Assembly (NCBI GenBank): GCA_964512285.1
Contig: CAZEJO010000008.1
Span: 1 to 60,174 of the forward strand
Direction: 5' to 3'
Source: SM23-28-2 sp964512285
GTDB lineage: Bacteria; Chloroflexota; Dehalococcoidia; SM23-28-2
DNA: 60,174 nucleotides
Part shown: positions 1 to 8,239 of the stretch, piece after piece
Layout of the letters: each line of letters opens with the position of its first letter
Numbering within the stretch: position 1 is the first letter of the stretch
Notes under the pieces: model-generated
Told to the model about the DNA's origin: nothing
The model's input: only the letters and a program-made list of their open reading frames with translations
Databases searched by the model: none
Translations under genes and position numbers: made by a program

Positions 1-161
1 AGTGGAACCTAGTGGATCGGGCGACGCTTGTCGCTGCCCAGCAAGACCCGGAGGCGTATCGGGGGCTGGTTGTGCGGGTGGCGGGCTACAGCGCCCTGTT
101 CACCGACCTCAACCGCGTCGTCCAGGACGAGCTCATCGCGCGGATGGAGCATACCGTCTGA
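1..161 (+). CDS. Glycyl radical enzyme, C-terminal fragment (cut by window edge)
   Basis: The frame that opens at base 3 runs 52 codons to TGA at 159-161. It contains the radical-glycine loop VRVAGYSALF followed by TDLNRVVQDELIARMEH. In the pyruvate formate-lyase/diol dehydratase superfamily this RVxGYS loop carries the glycine that becomes the catalytic radical, and the following segment is the usual C-terminus. Only the last part of a protein that is normally about 800 residues is present, so the substrate (formate lyase, dehydratase or decarboxylase type) cannot be told. The activating radical-SAM enzyme is not downstream; the next gene lies on the other strand. The fragment is short but the motif is diagnostic. 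Confidence 0.85.
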   Translation, partial: WNLVDRATLVAAQQDPEAYRGLVVRVAGYSALFTDLNRVVQDELIARMEHTV

Positions 162-189
162 GGAACGGCGGGGAGCCACGAGTCGGCGC

Positions 190-3081
190 TCAGCGCTCGT
201 AGGCACCGATGTCGGGCGCGGCGTCACGAGGGTGGCCTTCGGCGTCGTCGGAGGGGGCATCGAGGGAACTGCCGGCGTCCACAGCGGGGCTGCCCGCCTG
301 TAGGTGCAGGTCCACGTCTGACCAGCCGGAGACAAAGATCGGGTCGGCCGTCACGTCTCCGTAGCCCTGGCCGGTGAAAGCGGCCCAGGTGCCGTCCGTG
401 ATCTCGGCGCGGGTGAACCAGGGGTCGTGCTCGCTCACGAACTCGGCCTCGATCTCGCCGTCGTCTCGGCTCCAGTAGAGGTTATCGTGCTCCGTTAGCT
501 GTACGCCTTCTCCCAGGTAGAGGCCGGTCGGTGAGCCTTGCTGCGGGCCGGTGTTGAAGGCGAAGATGTTGTTCACCAATGTCAGTTTGATCGCCGCCGA
601 GGCGCCGGTTTCGGGGTAGGCGGCGATGAAGGCATAGTCTCGGGCGCCGTAGTCAGGGCTGTACATATTGTAGGCGATGGTGTTGTTGACTACCTCGTAG
701 GTGCCGGGGTATACGCCCACCACCACCGGGTTGATCCCCTGTCCCCAGACGACGTTGTTCTCCATCCGGCCGCCGGCCCAGAGCTTGATGCCCTGCAGAT
801 GGTTACGCACGACCCTGTTGCGCCTCACGATGATGCCGGGGACGTTGCCAGCGGAATCGCGAGAGTTGAGGTCAATGCCGTCGCCGCCGTTATCGTGGAC
901 GTAGGAGTCCTCCACCAGGATGTACTGCCCCCGCGCCACCGACAGCCCGTCGCCGCCAAAATCGGCTCCTGGCGCTGACCCTGCGCCGTAGATTTCGAGC
1001 CGCCGGAAGGTCATCCGGTCGCAGGGGCCGGGGGTGCAGTCCACCGCCTCGTAATCGCAGTCGTGAAGGACGCTGTCCTCCAGAACGACGTCGCTCACCG
1101 GCCCGTACTCAGGGGCTTCATCGGAGTAGCCTACGGTGAAGCGGACGCTGGCCTCGCCGCCGGCCACGTCCAGGTGCGAAAGGAGAACGTGGTGGTTATC
1201 GCCCTCCAGGGTGACGCCCCAGACGGGGAAGTCCAGGACGGCAAAGCCGATCAGGTTCAGGTAGGCGGTATCGTGGGCCAGGGTCAGGCTGCCCTGGACG
1301 GTGGCCGTCTCGCTGGGAGCAGCGGCGAAGGTGATGGCGGCCTCGCTGGTGCCGGAGCGGGAGAAGGTCACATCCTCCGAGTAGCTACCGGTGCCGACGC
1401 AGACGGTGTCGCCGGGCTGAGCCGCATCGGCGGCGTGCTGAATGGTGTGCCAGGGAGCATCGGTGGTGCCGGGGTTGGCGTCGTCGCCGCTGGGAGCAAC
1501 ATGGTGGGTGCAGGTTATCGTGGGGTCTGGATCAGGCTGTGTCTGCTCCTTGCCGAGGGCAATGATCGCCTGCATGTGGTCGAGGCTCGTTAGGCTGCTG
1601 ATCTCGGGTTGGTCGGGGAACCAGCGCTGCCACGTCTGGGTCTGGGGGTCGATCCAGTAGGCCGCCGCCACCGTCGCCTCTGTGCAGCTCGCGACGGCCT
1701 GGTCGATGGGCGTGCCGTCTGTGCCAGGCCACACGGAGATCGCCCACTTGTCGACTTGCGGGCAGTTGCGCATCCCACCGGCAAACAACTCACTCAAAAT
1801 CAGATCAGTAACAGCACCAATCTCCTCTTGGCCATCAACACAAACAGCGTATTCCTGCGAGTAAGAATTCTTGCCATCCGTCTTCGTTATCTGATCGTAG
1901 CCGTGTCTCGCACAGTACGAATAGCTTTCCCCGCACTTGCCTTGCAGAAAGCTCCAGTCACCGCATTCACTGCCATCTGGGAAGATGCATATACCATACT
2001 GTCCTTCAGGTTCTTCGGCTATTCTGTAACCGTATCCCAACTCATAACAGTAGACAGTGGCAGGGTCTGGGATTTGGTAAGTCTCGCCATTAGAAGCCGA
2101 AGCAATATCGTCATCAAGGCCTTCGGAGGAGGGCTTGTCTCCGCCGCCCGTTTGCGGCCGGTCGTCCTCTGTCGAGGCCGCCGCCACAGCCGCGCTCCAT
2201 GCGATGATGCCCTGGCCGTCGTCGATTGCGATGAGATCGCTGATTTCGGGCCGATCGCGGAAATAGCGAATCCATGTCTGAGTGTCTCGGTTGATGCGAT
2301 ACGCGACATCGACCTGCTGAGAGCAAGACGCCAGGGCCTCCTCGATCGGCACGGCGTACTGGCCGCTCCAGGTGGCGACTGACCACTTGCCGGCCTGGGG
2401 ACAGTTGTACATCGTGTCGTCGGGCGACTCAGGGCCTGCCGTCCAGCCCAGGGCCTGCGCTTCGGCTTCCGGCGTGGGCGTAGGCGTGGGCGTAGGCGTA
2501 GGCGTGGGCGTGGGTGTAGGCGTGGGCGTAGGTGTGGGCGTGCGTGTAGGCAGCGGGACGCCGCCGTCATCGTAGTTGCCGAAGTCCACCGTCCAGAACC
2601 AGCCGTACAGCGACTGGGGGTTGTAAGCCCTGCCGACGCCGGCCACGACGAAGCCGTCGGTGAGCATGACGGCGTTGTGCCCCGGCGAGCTGCGCCAGCC
2701 TTCGAAGGCGCCCTCCGGTGTGCCGCTACCGGCTCGGATGACCTCGCCCCACAGGCTGGCCTGCGTATAGCCGAAGGCCAGCATGCGCTCCGACGGGTTG
2801 CGGCCCAGGGAGTCGGTGTGGTCCATGTAGTTGTACTGGGCCATGTCCTCGCTCATCCAGTGAGCGGCGGCGCTGAGTGTCGGCGAGACCTTGAGCGTCG
2901 ACAGGCCATGCTCCAACCGGTAGTCATTGATCAGGGCCAGCAGGGCGGCCTCGTCCTCGCTCAGGAGTGGCGTCTGACCGCGAACGTGGGATTGGCCCAC
3001 TGCCAGAAGCGATAGGAAGGCCGCAACCACCAGCGCGGCTCCAACAGCGAGAAGGAAGGGGTACCGTCTGGAGTTTCGCAT
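190..3081 (-). CDS. Secreted multidomain protein: CAP domain, TP linker, DUF333-like domain, beta-helix
   Basis: This 963-residue protein begins with a signal peptide (about 1-35: basic start, then a long Ala/Val/Leu core). A CAP/SCP-PR1 domain spans about 43-165, with the family-typical SPGHNAVML and FWTVDFG segments. A Thr-Pro repeat linker follows (about 178-204). Two similar units of about 70 residues, each starting NCPQ..KW and sharing PI..A.ASC and TQTW.R.F.D.PEIS, lie near 226-300 and 439-513. Between them is a Cys-rich segment like DUF333 (VYCYELGY, YGICIFPDGSECGDW). Residues from about 522 look like a right-handed parallel beta-helix: SGDDANPGT.APWHTIQ at its start, SPAVDAG and DIGAYER at its end. 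It is probably secreted or surface-attached; no sortase motif or C-terminal membrane segment is visible. The ligand is unknown. Confidence 0.8.
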   Translation of the reverse strand: MRNSRRYPFLLAVGAALVVAAFLSLLAVGQSHVRGQTPLLSEDEAALLALINDYRLEHGLSTLKVSPTLSAAAHWMSEDMAQYNYMDHTDSLGRNPSERMLAFGYTQASLWGEVIRAGSGTPEGAFEGWRSSPGHNAVMLTDGFVVAGVGRAYNPQSLYGWFWTVDFGNYDDGGVPLPTRTPTPTPTPTPTPTPTPTPTPTPTPEAEAQALGWTAGPESPDDTMYNCPQAGKWSVATWSGQYAVPIEEALASCSQQVDVAYRINRDTQTWIRYFRDRPEISDLIAIDDGQGIIAWSAAVAAASTEDDRPQTGGGDKPSSEGLDDDIASASNGETYQIPDPATVYCYELGYGYRIAEEPEGQYGICIFPDGSECGDWSFLQGKCGESYSYCARHGYDQITKTDGKNSYSQEYAVCVDGQEEIGAVTDLILSELFAGGMRNCPQVDKWAISVWPGTDGTPIDQAVASCTEATVAAAYWIDPQTQTWQRWFPDQPEISSLTSLDHMQAIIALGKEQTQPDPDPTITCTHHVAPSGDDANPGTTDAPWHTIQHAADAAQPGDTVCVGTGSYSEDVTFSRSGTSEAAITFAAAPSETATVQGSLTLAHDTAYLNLIGFAVLDFPVWGVTLEGDNHHVLLSHLDVAGGEASVRFTVGYSDEAPEYGPVSDVVLEDSVLHDCDYEAVDCTPGPCDRMTFRRLEIYGAGSAPGADFGGDGLSVARGQYILVEDSYVHDNGGDGIDLNSRDSAGNVPGIIVRRNRVVRNHLQGIKLWAGGRMENNVVWGQGINPVVVGVYPGTYEVVNNTIAYNMYSPDYGARDYAFIAAYPETGASAAIKLTLVNNIFAFNTGPQQGSPTGLYLGEGVQLTEHDNLYWSRDDGEIEAEFVSEHDPWFTRAEITDGTWAAFTGQGYGDVTADPIFVSGWSDVDLHLQAGSPAVDAGSSLDAPSDDAEGHPRDAAPDIGAYER
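2471..2550. repeat. GGCGTR hexanucleotide tandem repeat (codes Thr-Pro linker)
   Basis: About 80 bp of alternating GGCGTA/GGCGTG units inside the secreted protein gene. Read on the minus strand they encode the Thr-Pro linker between the CAP domain and the rest. The low complexity makes this a likely site of length variation between strains. Confidence 0.85.
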
Positions 3082-3213
3082 ACCTGCCCCATCCTACTCA
3101 CAGGCGAGGGGATCTGCAAGGGGGGAGGCCATCGATGATCAGCACAAACCACGTAGCCGAGGCGCAGCTCAAGGAGCTATTCGGGTGGCTGTGAGGCTCC
3201 GACGTGGCGGCGG

Positions 3214-3219
3214 TATAAT
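3214..3219 (+). promoter_or_regulatory. Perfect -10 hexamer TATAAT upstream of the epoxide-hydrolase-like gene
   Basis: TATAAT lies 54 bp before the ATG at 3274. No good -35 is visible at 17 bp, so this could be an activator-dependent or weak promoter. The downstream leader holds the ribosome binding site GGGAGGG. Confidence 0.45.
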
Positions 3220-3273
3220 ACGTGCGTCTTTGGCTAGCGTGGGGGGCCACGACCAGAGGAAGGGAGGGCAGCG

Positions 3274-4167
3274 ATGCTCAAACACGAGTACGCTGATCTG
3301 AACGGCGTCCGGCTGCACTACGTGACCGCGGGAAAGGGCAAGCTGATAATGTTCGCCCACGGCTTTCCCGAGTTCTGGTACGAGTGGAAGAACCAACTCG
3401 CCGAGTTCGGCCGAGACCATCAGGCCGTGGCTCTCGACATGCGCGGCTACAACCTGTCATCAAAACCGGAAGATGTCGATCAATATCGGATTGGGTACCT
3501 GATCGAGGACCTGCGGGCGCTGGCAGAGCACCTCGGCCACAAGAAGTTCGTCCTTGTCGGCCACGACTGGGGCGGCGCCGTCGCGTGGGCATTCGCGATC
3601 TTCCATCCGGACTATCTCGAGAAGCTTATCATCATCAATGCGCCGCATCCGGGCGTGTTCGAGCGCGAGCTGCAAGAGAACCCGGCTCAGCAACGGGCCA
3701 GCCACTACATGCTGGTGTTCCGCCGTCCGCAGGCCGAGCAGATCATTTCGGCGAACGACTACGCTGCGCTGGTGGATGCTGTCTTGGCCGGTGGGCTCAA
3801 GCAGGGTTACTTCAGCGAGGAGGACCGCAGGGCGTACATCGAAGCGTGGTCACAGCCGGGCGCTCTCACCGGCGGCTTGAATTACTATCGGGCCGCGGGC
3901 ATCGGGCCGCCCACGGGGGAAGGCTCTGATTGGCGCGCGACGGAGAACGCGACCTCGGATCTGGCCGCGCTGACGGTGAGGGTGCCAACGCTGGTGATCT
4001 GGGGGGAGAAGGACGAGGCCCTGCTCACCGGCAACCTCGAGGGGCTTGACAGGTTCGTGCCCGATTTGACGGTAAAGCGCATCCCGGACGGCTCGCACTG
4101 GGTCATCCACGAGAAGCCGGAGCTGGTCAACTCCCACATACGAGAGTTCATCGCGGGCAAGCGGTAG
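3274..4167 (+). CDS. Alpha/beta hydrolase, epoxide hydrolase-like
   Basis: 297 residues, the normal size for soluble epoxide hydrolases and haloalkane dehalogenases. The oxyanion-hole motif HGFPEFWYEW is followed by the nucleophile elbow GHDWGG, where Asp rather than Ser is the nucleophile, as in epoxide hydrolases. A late acid (WGEKDEAL) and the catalytic His (DGSHWVIHE) complete the triad. It would hydrolyse an epoxide or haloalkane in the cytoplasm; there is no signal peptide. The ATG follows GGGAGGGCAGCG. It stands alone and converges on iorB. Haloalkane dehalogenase is the main alternative because motifs alone separate the two poorly. Confidence 0.82.
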   Translation: MLKHEYADLNGVRLHYVTAGKGKLIMFAHGFPEFWYEWKNQLAEFGRDHQAVALDMRGYNLSSKPEDVDQYRIGYLIEDLRALAEHLGHKKFVLVGHDWGGAVAWAFAIFHPDYLEKLIIINAPHPGVFERELQENPAQQRASHYMLVFRRPQAEQIISANDYAALVDAVLAGGLKQGYFSEEDRRAYIEAWSQPGALTGGLNYYRAAGIGPPTGEGSDWRATENATSDLAALTVRVPTLVIWGEKDEALLTGNLEGLDRFVPDLTVKRIPDGSHWVIHEKPELVNSHIREFIAGKR

Positions 4168-4212
4168 AATATCGGGCCTTCTGGGTCCGCGCGCCCGAGC
4201 GGGGGTCGCCGG

Positions 4213-4824
4213 TCAGCGGGCTTTCACCTCGGCGATGCCTCTCCTGAAGGCCTTCAGATTGGAGTCGAGCCTGTCAGCAGGCAGGCTTTCCTGGAGCTCC
4301 TGCTCGAACTCTTCCGGCGTTAGGGGCAGCACGTCGGCCCCCACGAGCGCTCCCGCCATGACGATGTTGGCGAGGATGGACGCGCCCAGGTCGAGGGCAA
4401 TGTCCGTGGCGTTGATCAGCCAGGACTTGCTTGATAGCTCTTCCAGCGCTTTCACTATCTCCTCAACGCTGGGATAGTGGGCAGCGCCGATGGCCACGGC
4501 CAACGGGTATACGGGCCTGGAGTTGGTGATAACGGTGACGTCTGGATTGCCGTATTGTCCCAGGACTCGCAGGGTCTCCACCGGCTCCAGACCGAGGATG
4601 ACGTTGGCCTGGCTGTGAGGGATGAGGGGGCCATATTGGGTCTCGCGCGAGATTCTCAGGTGGCTCATCACTGCTCCGCCCCGCTGGGAGGCGCCGTAGG
4701 TTTCGCCGATGGTCACGTGATGGCCGGTCCGCACCAGAGCGCTGCCCATGAGCTGTGTGATGAGGACGTTGCCCTGGCCGCCGACGCCGGTGACGATGAC
4801 GTTGAGAGGGTCTGTTCCTTCCAT
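4213..4824 (-). CDS. iorB: Indolepyruvate:ferredoxin oxidoreductase, beta subunit
   Basis: 203 residues of the pyruvate ferredoxin oxidoreductase gamma-domain family: near the start NVIVTGVGGQGNVL, then GETYGASQRGGAVMSHLRIS, both typical of IorB. With IorA it oxidatively decarboxylates aryl 2-oxoacids such as indolepyruvate and reduces ferredoxin. The open frame extends upstream inside iorA, but the start is placed at ATG 4824 because GGGAGG precedes it and the protein begins where the family does. Only 2 bases separate the iorA stop from this ATG, so translation is probably coupled. Confidence 0.88.
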   Translation of the reverse strand: MEGTDPLNVIVTGVGGQGNVLITQLMGSALVRTGHHVTIGETYGASQRGGAVMSHLRISRETQYGPLIPHSQANVILGLEPVETLRVLGQYGNPDVTVITNSRPVYPLAVAIGAAHYPSVEEIVKALEELSSKSWLINATDIALDLGASILANIVMAGALVGADVLPLTPEEFEQELQESLPADRLDSNLKAFRRGIAEVKAR

Positions 4825-4826
4825 GA

Positions 4827-6746
4827 TCAGGCTACCTCCCTGATGATGGCCGAAGCGGGACAGATGTCGGCGCACACCCCGCAGCCGTTGCAGATGACCT
4901 CGTCGATCTTGGCCGTCTGACTCTCGCTGTCCCAGACGAGGCCAGGGCACTGGAATACCCGCGTGCACAGGCGGGCGCAGCCGCAGCTCTCGCCGCGACA
5001 TTTGTCGCTGTCCACCCGAACCTTGTATGCGGGCTTCTCCTCTTCCTTGGCGCTGACCAAGGCGCACTTTCTCCTGGAGATCAGCACTCGCACGCCGCCG
5101 TCATCTTGCATCAGGTCAAGGAGCTTGTCGGTGGTGGCTTGGAGGTCAAAGGGGTCTGCCACCTCCACCCGTATGCCCAGCGAGCGACACAGTCCTTCCA
5201 TGTCCACGCTGGGCGCCGGCTCTCCCAGGGCGCTGGCTCCCGTTCCGGGATGAGGCTGGAAACCGGTCATAGCAGTGGCACTGTTGTCGAGGATGATCAA
5301 GGTGAAGTTGGACTGGTTGTAGACTCCGTTGATCAGGGCCGGGATGACGGCATGGAAGAAAGTGGAGTCGCCGCACACTGCCAATACGGGCTGGTCAAAA
5401 CCGAGCTTGGCCAGCTTGCCAAAGCCGGAGGCCAGGCCAGCGCCCGATCCCATGGCCTGGGCTGTCTTGAGCTGAAAGAATCCGGTGGGTCCTAGGCCCA
5501 TCGTGTAGCAGCCGATGTCGCCAGTGACGAAGCCGCCGCGCCCGTCTAGCTTGATGGCATTCTTCACCGACCAGAGGGTGGCCCGGTGGGGACAGCCGGC
5601 GCAGAAGCCGATCATCCTGTTCTGCACCAGGCTTCCGGTCAGCGCCTGCGCCTTCTTGGCGTAGTCGGGCTCGACGGCGATCCTCTCCCGGTTGAGAATG
5701 GAGCCTAGAGCTTGGATCACCTGATCTGGGTCCAACTCGCCGATGGAGGGCAAGTGACCGCTGCGCTTGCCGTAGAAGGTCAGGGGGCCAAGAGCGGAGA
5801 ACGTATCGCCGACCAGCTCCTTGAGGTTGCCTTCCAGGAAGGGGTCGACCTCCTCTACGATCAGCACCTTATTGGTTCGGGCCAGGTGCTGCTGCACCAG
5901 CTTCTCGGGTAGAGGCCAGGTGGTGCCGAGCTTCAGAATGCCCACAGAGTCCTCCAGGGCGAGGGCCTTCACCGCCTCCAAGGAGTAGTGCCAGCCGCTG
6001 CCGCAGGTAACTATCAGCAGGTCCGGCCACTTGGGGCCGGTGTACCAGTTGAAGGGGGACGACTCGAATATCTCCCTGGCCTTGGTCACCTTCTGATGCA
6101 AGAAGTTGTGCTTGATGGTAACGAGCAGGGGGGTGAACTGGCCGAGCATTGTGGGTGCGAACTTCGCCTCTCTGGTGGGGGGCACTGGCTCCCCGAGGCG
6201 TACGTCCCCGCGGGCGTGGGAGACCCGCGTTACGCTCCTGACCAGGCACACGTTCTTGATCTCCTCCGACAGTTCGAAAGCCCACTTGGTCATCTCCTTG
6301 GCTTCCTGAGAGTTGGAGGGCTCAAGGAGGGGGAGCTCGGCCCACTTGGCGAGGGGCCGGCTGTCTTGCTCGTTGGTGCTGGACGAGCCGGAGGGGTCGT
6401 CGCAGACCACCAGCACCAGGCCACCGACGGTTCCCGTCAGGTTGAGGTTCATCAGGAAGTCGGAGGCGACATTGAGGCCGTTCTGCTTCATGGCCACGAT
6501 AGCCCGCACGCCGGCAAAGGAGGCTGCGGCGGCGGCCTCCAGGGCCACCTTCTCGTTCACCGACCACTCGACGTAGATGTTCATCTCGTTGGCCACGTCG
6601 GCCAGGCTGGCGATGATCTCGGAGGAAGGATTGCCGGGATAGGCGGTGGCGAATCCCAGACCCGCCTCCAGCGCGCCGCGGGCGATGGCCTCGTTGCCCA
6701 TCAGAAGCTGGCTGGCGCCCGCCTCATATGCTGTGATGGTCGTCAT
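4827..6746 (-). CDS. iorA: Indolepyruvate:ferredoxin oxidoreductase, alpha subunit
   Basis: 639 residues, the usual IorA length. The N-terminal pyrimidine-binding half shows GNEAIARGALEAG and AYPGNPSSE, and a GFCAGCPHR segment lies mid-protein. The TPP-binding part contains GDIGCYTMG and GDSTFFH. The C-terminus is a small ferredoxin domain: ICNGCGVCADICP is a normal 4Fe-4S motif, and CRGESCGCARLC is the variant spacing seen in this family. The enzyme converts aryl pyruvates plus CoA to acyl-CoA, CO2 and reduced ferredoxin in the cytoplasm. It is the second gene of a minus-strand operon, with the FrhB-like gene 52 bp upstream and iorB just downstream. Confidence 0.92.
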   Translation of the reverse strand: MTTITAYEAGASQLLMGNEAIARGALEAGLGFATAYPGNPSSEIIASLADVANEMNIYVEWSVNEKVALEAAAAASFAGVRAIVAMKQNGLNVASDFLMNLNLTGTVGGLVLVVCDDPSGSSSTNEQDSRPLAKWAELPLLEPSNSQEAKEMTKWAFELSEEIKNVCLVRSVTRVSHARGDVRLGEPVPPTREAKFAPTMLGQFTPLLVTIKHNFLHQKVTKAREIFESSPFNWYTGPKWPDLLIVTCGSGWHYSLEAVKALALEDSVGILKLGTTWPLPEKLVQQHLARTNKVLIVEEVDPFLEGNLKELVGDTFSALGPLTFYGKRSGHLPSIGELDPDQVIQALGSILNRERIAVEPDYAKKAQALTGSLVQNRMIGFCAGCPHRATLWSVKNAIKLDGRGGFVTGDIGCYTMGLGPTGFFQLKTAQAMGSGAGLASGFGKLAKLGFDQPVLAVCGDSTFFHAVIPALINGVYNQSNFTLIILDNSATAMTGFQPHPGTGASALGEPAPSVDMEGLCRSLGIRVEVADPFDLQATTDKLLDLMQDDGGVRVLISRRKCALVSAKEEEKPAYKVRVDSDKCRGESCGCARLCTRVFQCPGLVWDSESQTAKIDEVICNGCGVCADICPASAIIREVA

Positions 6747-6798
6747 CTCAGCAACCCCTTTCGAGCGTCATGGCCGCATGTCATGTTGAGTGCCATTG

Positions 6799-7911
6799 CT
6801 ATGACAGAAGCCTTTTCACGGCCTCGCTGGTCAGCTTGAGGTAGAGCAGGTCCTCATCGCTGCCGGTGGTCTCGATGATCTTCTCCAGCCCCCGCTTCTT
6901 CTTGGCGAGGGAGGCCTCTTTGAGATGGGCGAGGTTCTGCTCCGGCAGCGGTTCTGTCTCGATGACCCCCTTGGCTCGGGCTGCTTCCACCAGCTCGCTG
7001 CCGACGTCGCTCCGGACGATGAGCGTGTTCCAGCCCGCGATCCCTTCGGCGGCGCCGACCGAGACATCAGCGAACTCCGCCGTCAGGTCGATGCAGACAT
7101 CGCAGGTCGGCCTGACGAAAGGCCGCACGTCGTCGAGAGGGATGTCGATACGATCGGAGTTGGTGAAGACCTGGAAGAGATTGGCCGGCGGGGGAGGGAT
7201 ATCGAACTTGACTATCTGGTTGAGGGGCACTTTGTCTGCCAGGAAGGGGGCAAGGCCCTCGTAGCGAAGCGCCCAGGTGCAGAAGAGGCCGATGACCAGC
7301 TTCAGCTTGTCGATGTTGTTGCGGTTCTCCAGCGGCGAGGCTCTCATCTTGGCCAGGGCGAGCGCCTGGCAGGGGGTTCCCACCACGCCGATGCTCTGGG
7401 CATCCCCTTCTGCCTGCCGGTTGAACGCCGCCAGGGTGGGTGCGGCCACGAAGTTCGAGCCGGCGCAGCCGAGGACCTGGGTCTTGTTCTCGGCGGGGGT
7501 GCCGCTGGGGAGTATGCGCTCATCGCTGTTGGTGAGGACGGCCGAATCGATCAGCCCTTGATCGAGGGCGAAGCTGGCGAGGGCAGTGACGGTGCCGCCA
7601 AACTGGGCCTTGGACCTGATGGTTTCATCGCTGGCCCGGGCCAGCACGATCTCTCGCACTGTGCCCATCTCGTCGGCTGGGTAGGGGACGCCGAATACGG
7701 TCTGGCTGAGCAGGTCGAGGTCCAGTGAGGTGCGAGGGCAGAAGACGTAGCAGCGTCCCTGGCGCAGGTCGCACTCGTCCAGGGCAACGATCCTGCCGCG
7801 GTAGGCGACAAGGTAGGGGCACATGCCGACGCAGGCGCCGCAGAGGGTGCAAAGGTCTCGGGCCAGCACCTCGCTCTGGAGCTCGCGGCAACCCTTTACC
7901 TCTAGGCTCAT
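6799..7911 (-). CDS. Coenzyme F420 hydrogenase/dehydrogenase beta-subunit (FrhB) family protein
   Basis: 370 residues from ATG 7911, chosen because GGAAGGGAG lies upstream and the first Fe-S motif is then near the N-terminus. CTLCGACVGMCPYL (about residues 18-31) binds a 4Fe-4S cluster, and RCYVFCPR follows. The central part has GVVGTPCQ and VIGLFC, hallmarks of the FrhB family, whose members carry FAD and Fe-S and pass electrons between ferredoxin or other donors and F420 or similar acceptors. PTCDVCIDLTAEFADVS near residue 265 is also typical. It is the first gene of the operon with iorAB, which suggests that it handles electrons from the 2-oxoacid oxidoreductase. That link is inference. 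Confidence 0.82.
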   Translation of the reverse strand: MSLEVKGCRELQSEVLARDLCTLCGACVGMCPYLVAYRGRIVALDECDLRQGRCYVFCPRTSLDLDLLSQTVFGVPYPADEMGTVREIVLARASDETIRSKAQFGGTVTALASFALDQGLIDSAVLTNSDERILPSGTPAENKTQVLGCAGSNFVAAPTLAAFNRQAEGDAQSIGVVGTPCQALALAKMRASPLENRNNIDKLKLVIGLFCTWALRYEGLAPFLADKVPLNQIVKFDIPPPPANLFQVFTNSDRIDIPLDDVRPFVRPTCDVCIDLTAEFADVSVGAAEGIAGWNTLIVRSDVGSELVEAARAKGVIETEPLPEQNLAHLKEASLAKKKRGLEKIIETTGSDEDLLYLKLTSEAVKRLLS

Positions 7912-8155
7912 ATCGTGCTCCCTTCCGCCCTTGCTCGGAATAGCGGCCAGGCCCGACAATGCGAACCCCGGCGCGTGAGCTACAGTCAGATCATATACTG
8001 TCGAGCGCGTCTGAGGAAGCGATGCGTTGGGGGCCAGCGAGCGGCTCGGTGTTGACAATCTGGCCGTTGCGACACAATACTAACGCGTCTCGCGCGGTTG
8101 TTTCGGGGACGTGCAGCGGAGGAGGCGGGAGTAGACTGCGCGCGAGGAGGGGGAG
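7912..8155. other. Divergent intergenic region between the FrhB-like operon and the 8.2-kb genes
   Basis: This is the first part of a 328-bp gap between the two long genes. On the plus strand it holds the candidate promoter at 8052-8081. On the minus strand a weaker pair is possible (-10 TATGAT at 7990-7995, -35 TTCCTC at 8013-8018, 17-bp spacer) for the FrhB-iorAB operon. No operator or RNA structure was recognised. Confidence 0.4.
8052..8081 (+). promoter_or_regulatory. Sigma-70-type promoter TTGACA-18-AATACT
   Basis: A consensus -35 TTGACA (8052-8057) is followed after 18 bp by AATACT (8076-8081). It points at the small ORF at 8156 and the hypothetical gene at 8240, about 75 bp and 160 bp downstream. 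Confidence 0.5.
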
Positions 8156-8239
8156 ATGGAGCGCCTGCGCGCCGAGCTCCAGTGCTACCGCGATTCCATG
8201 CTGCCAGTGGTGCCGCCAAAAGGGGAGGCGGATAGCTAG
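8156..8239 (+). CDS. Candidate 27-residue small ORF, directly before the next gene
   Basis: ATG 8156 is preceded by a strong GAGGAGGGGG ribosome binding site. The frame runs 27 codons (starts MERLRAELQ, ends PPKGEADS) to TAG at 8237-8239, which abuts the TTG start of the next gene at 8240. This looks like a leader or translationally coupled small protein, or an alternative N-terminal part lost from the next gene by a frame change. No similarity is recognised. The case rests on the ribosome binding site and the abutting stop/start. Confidence 0.35.
   Translation: MERLRAELQCYRDSMLPVVPPKGEADS

Noticed and set aside
2471..2550. CRISPR-like array
   Set aside because: It is a hexanucleotide repeat that codes a Thr-Pro linker, without spacers.
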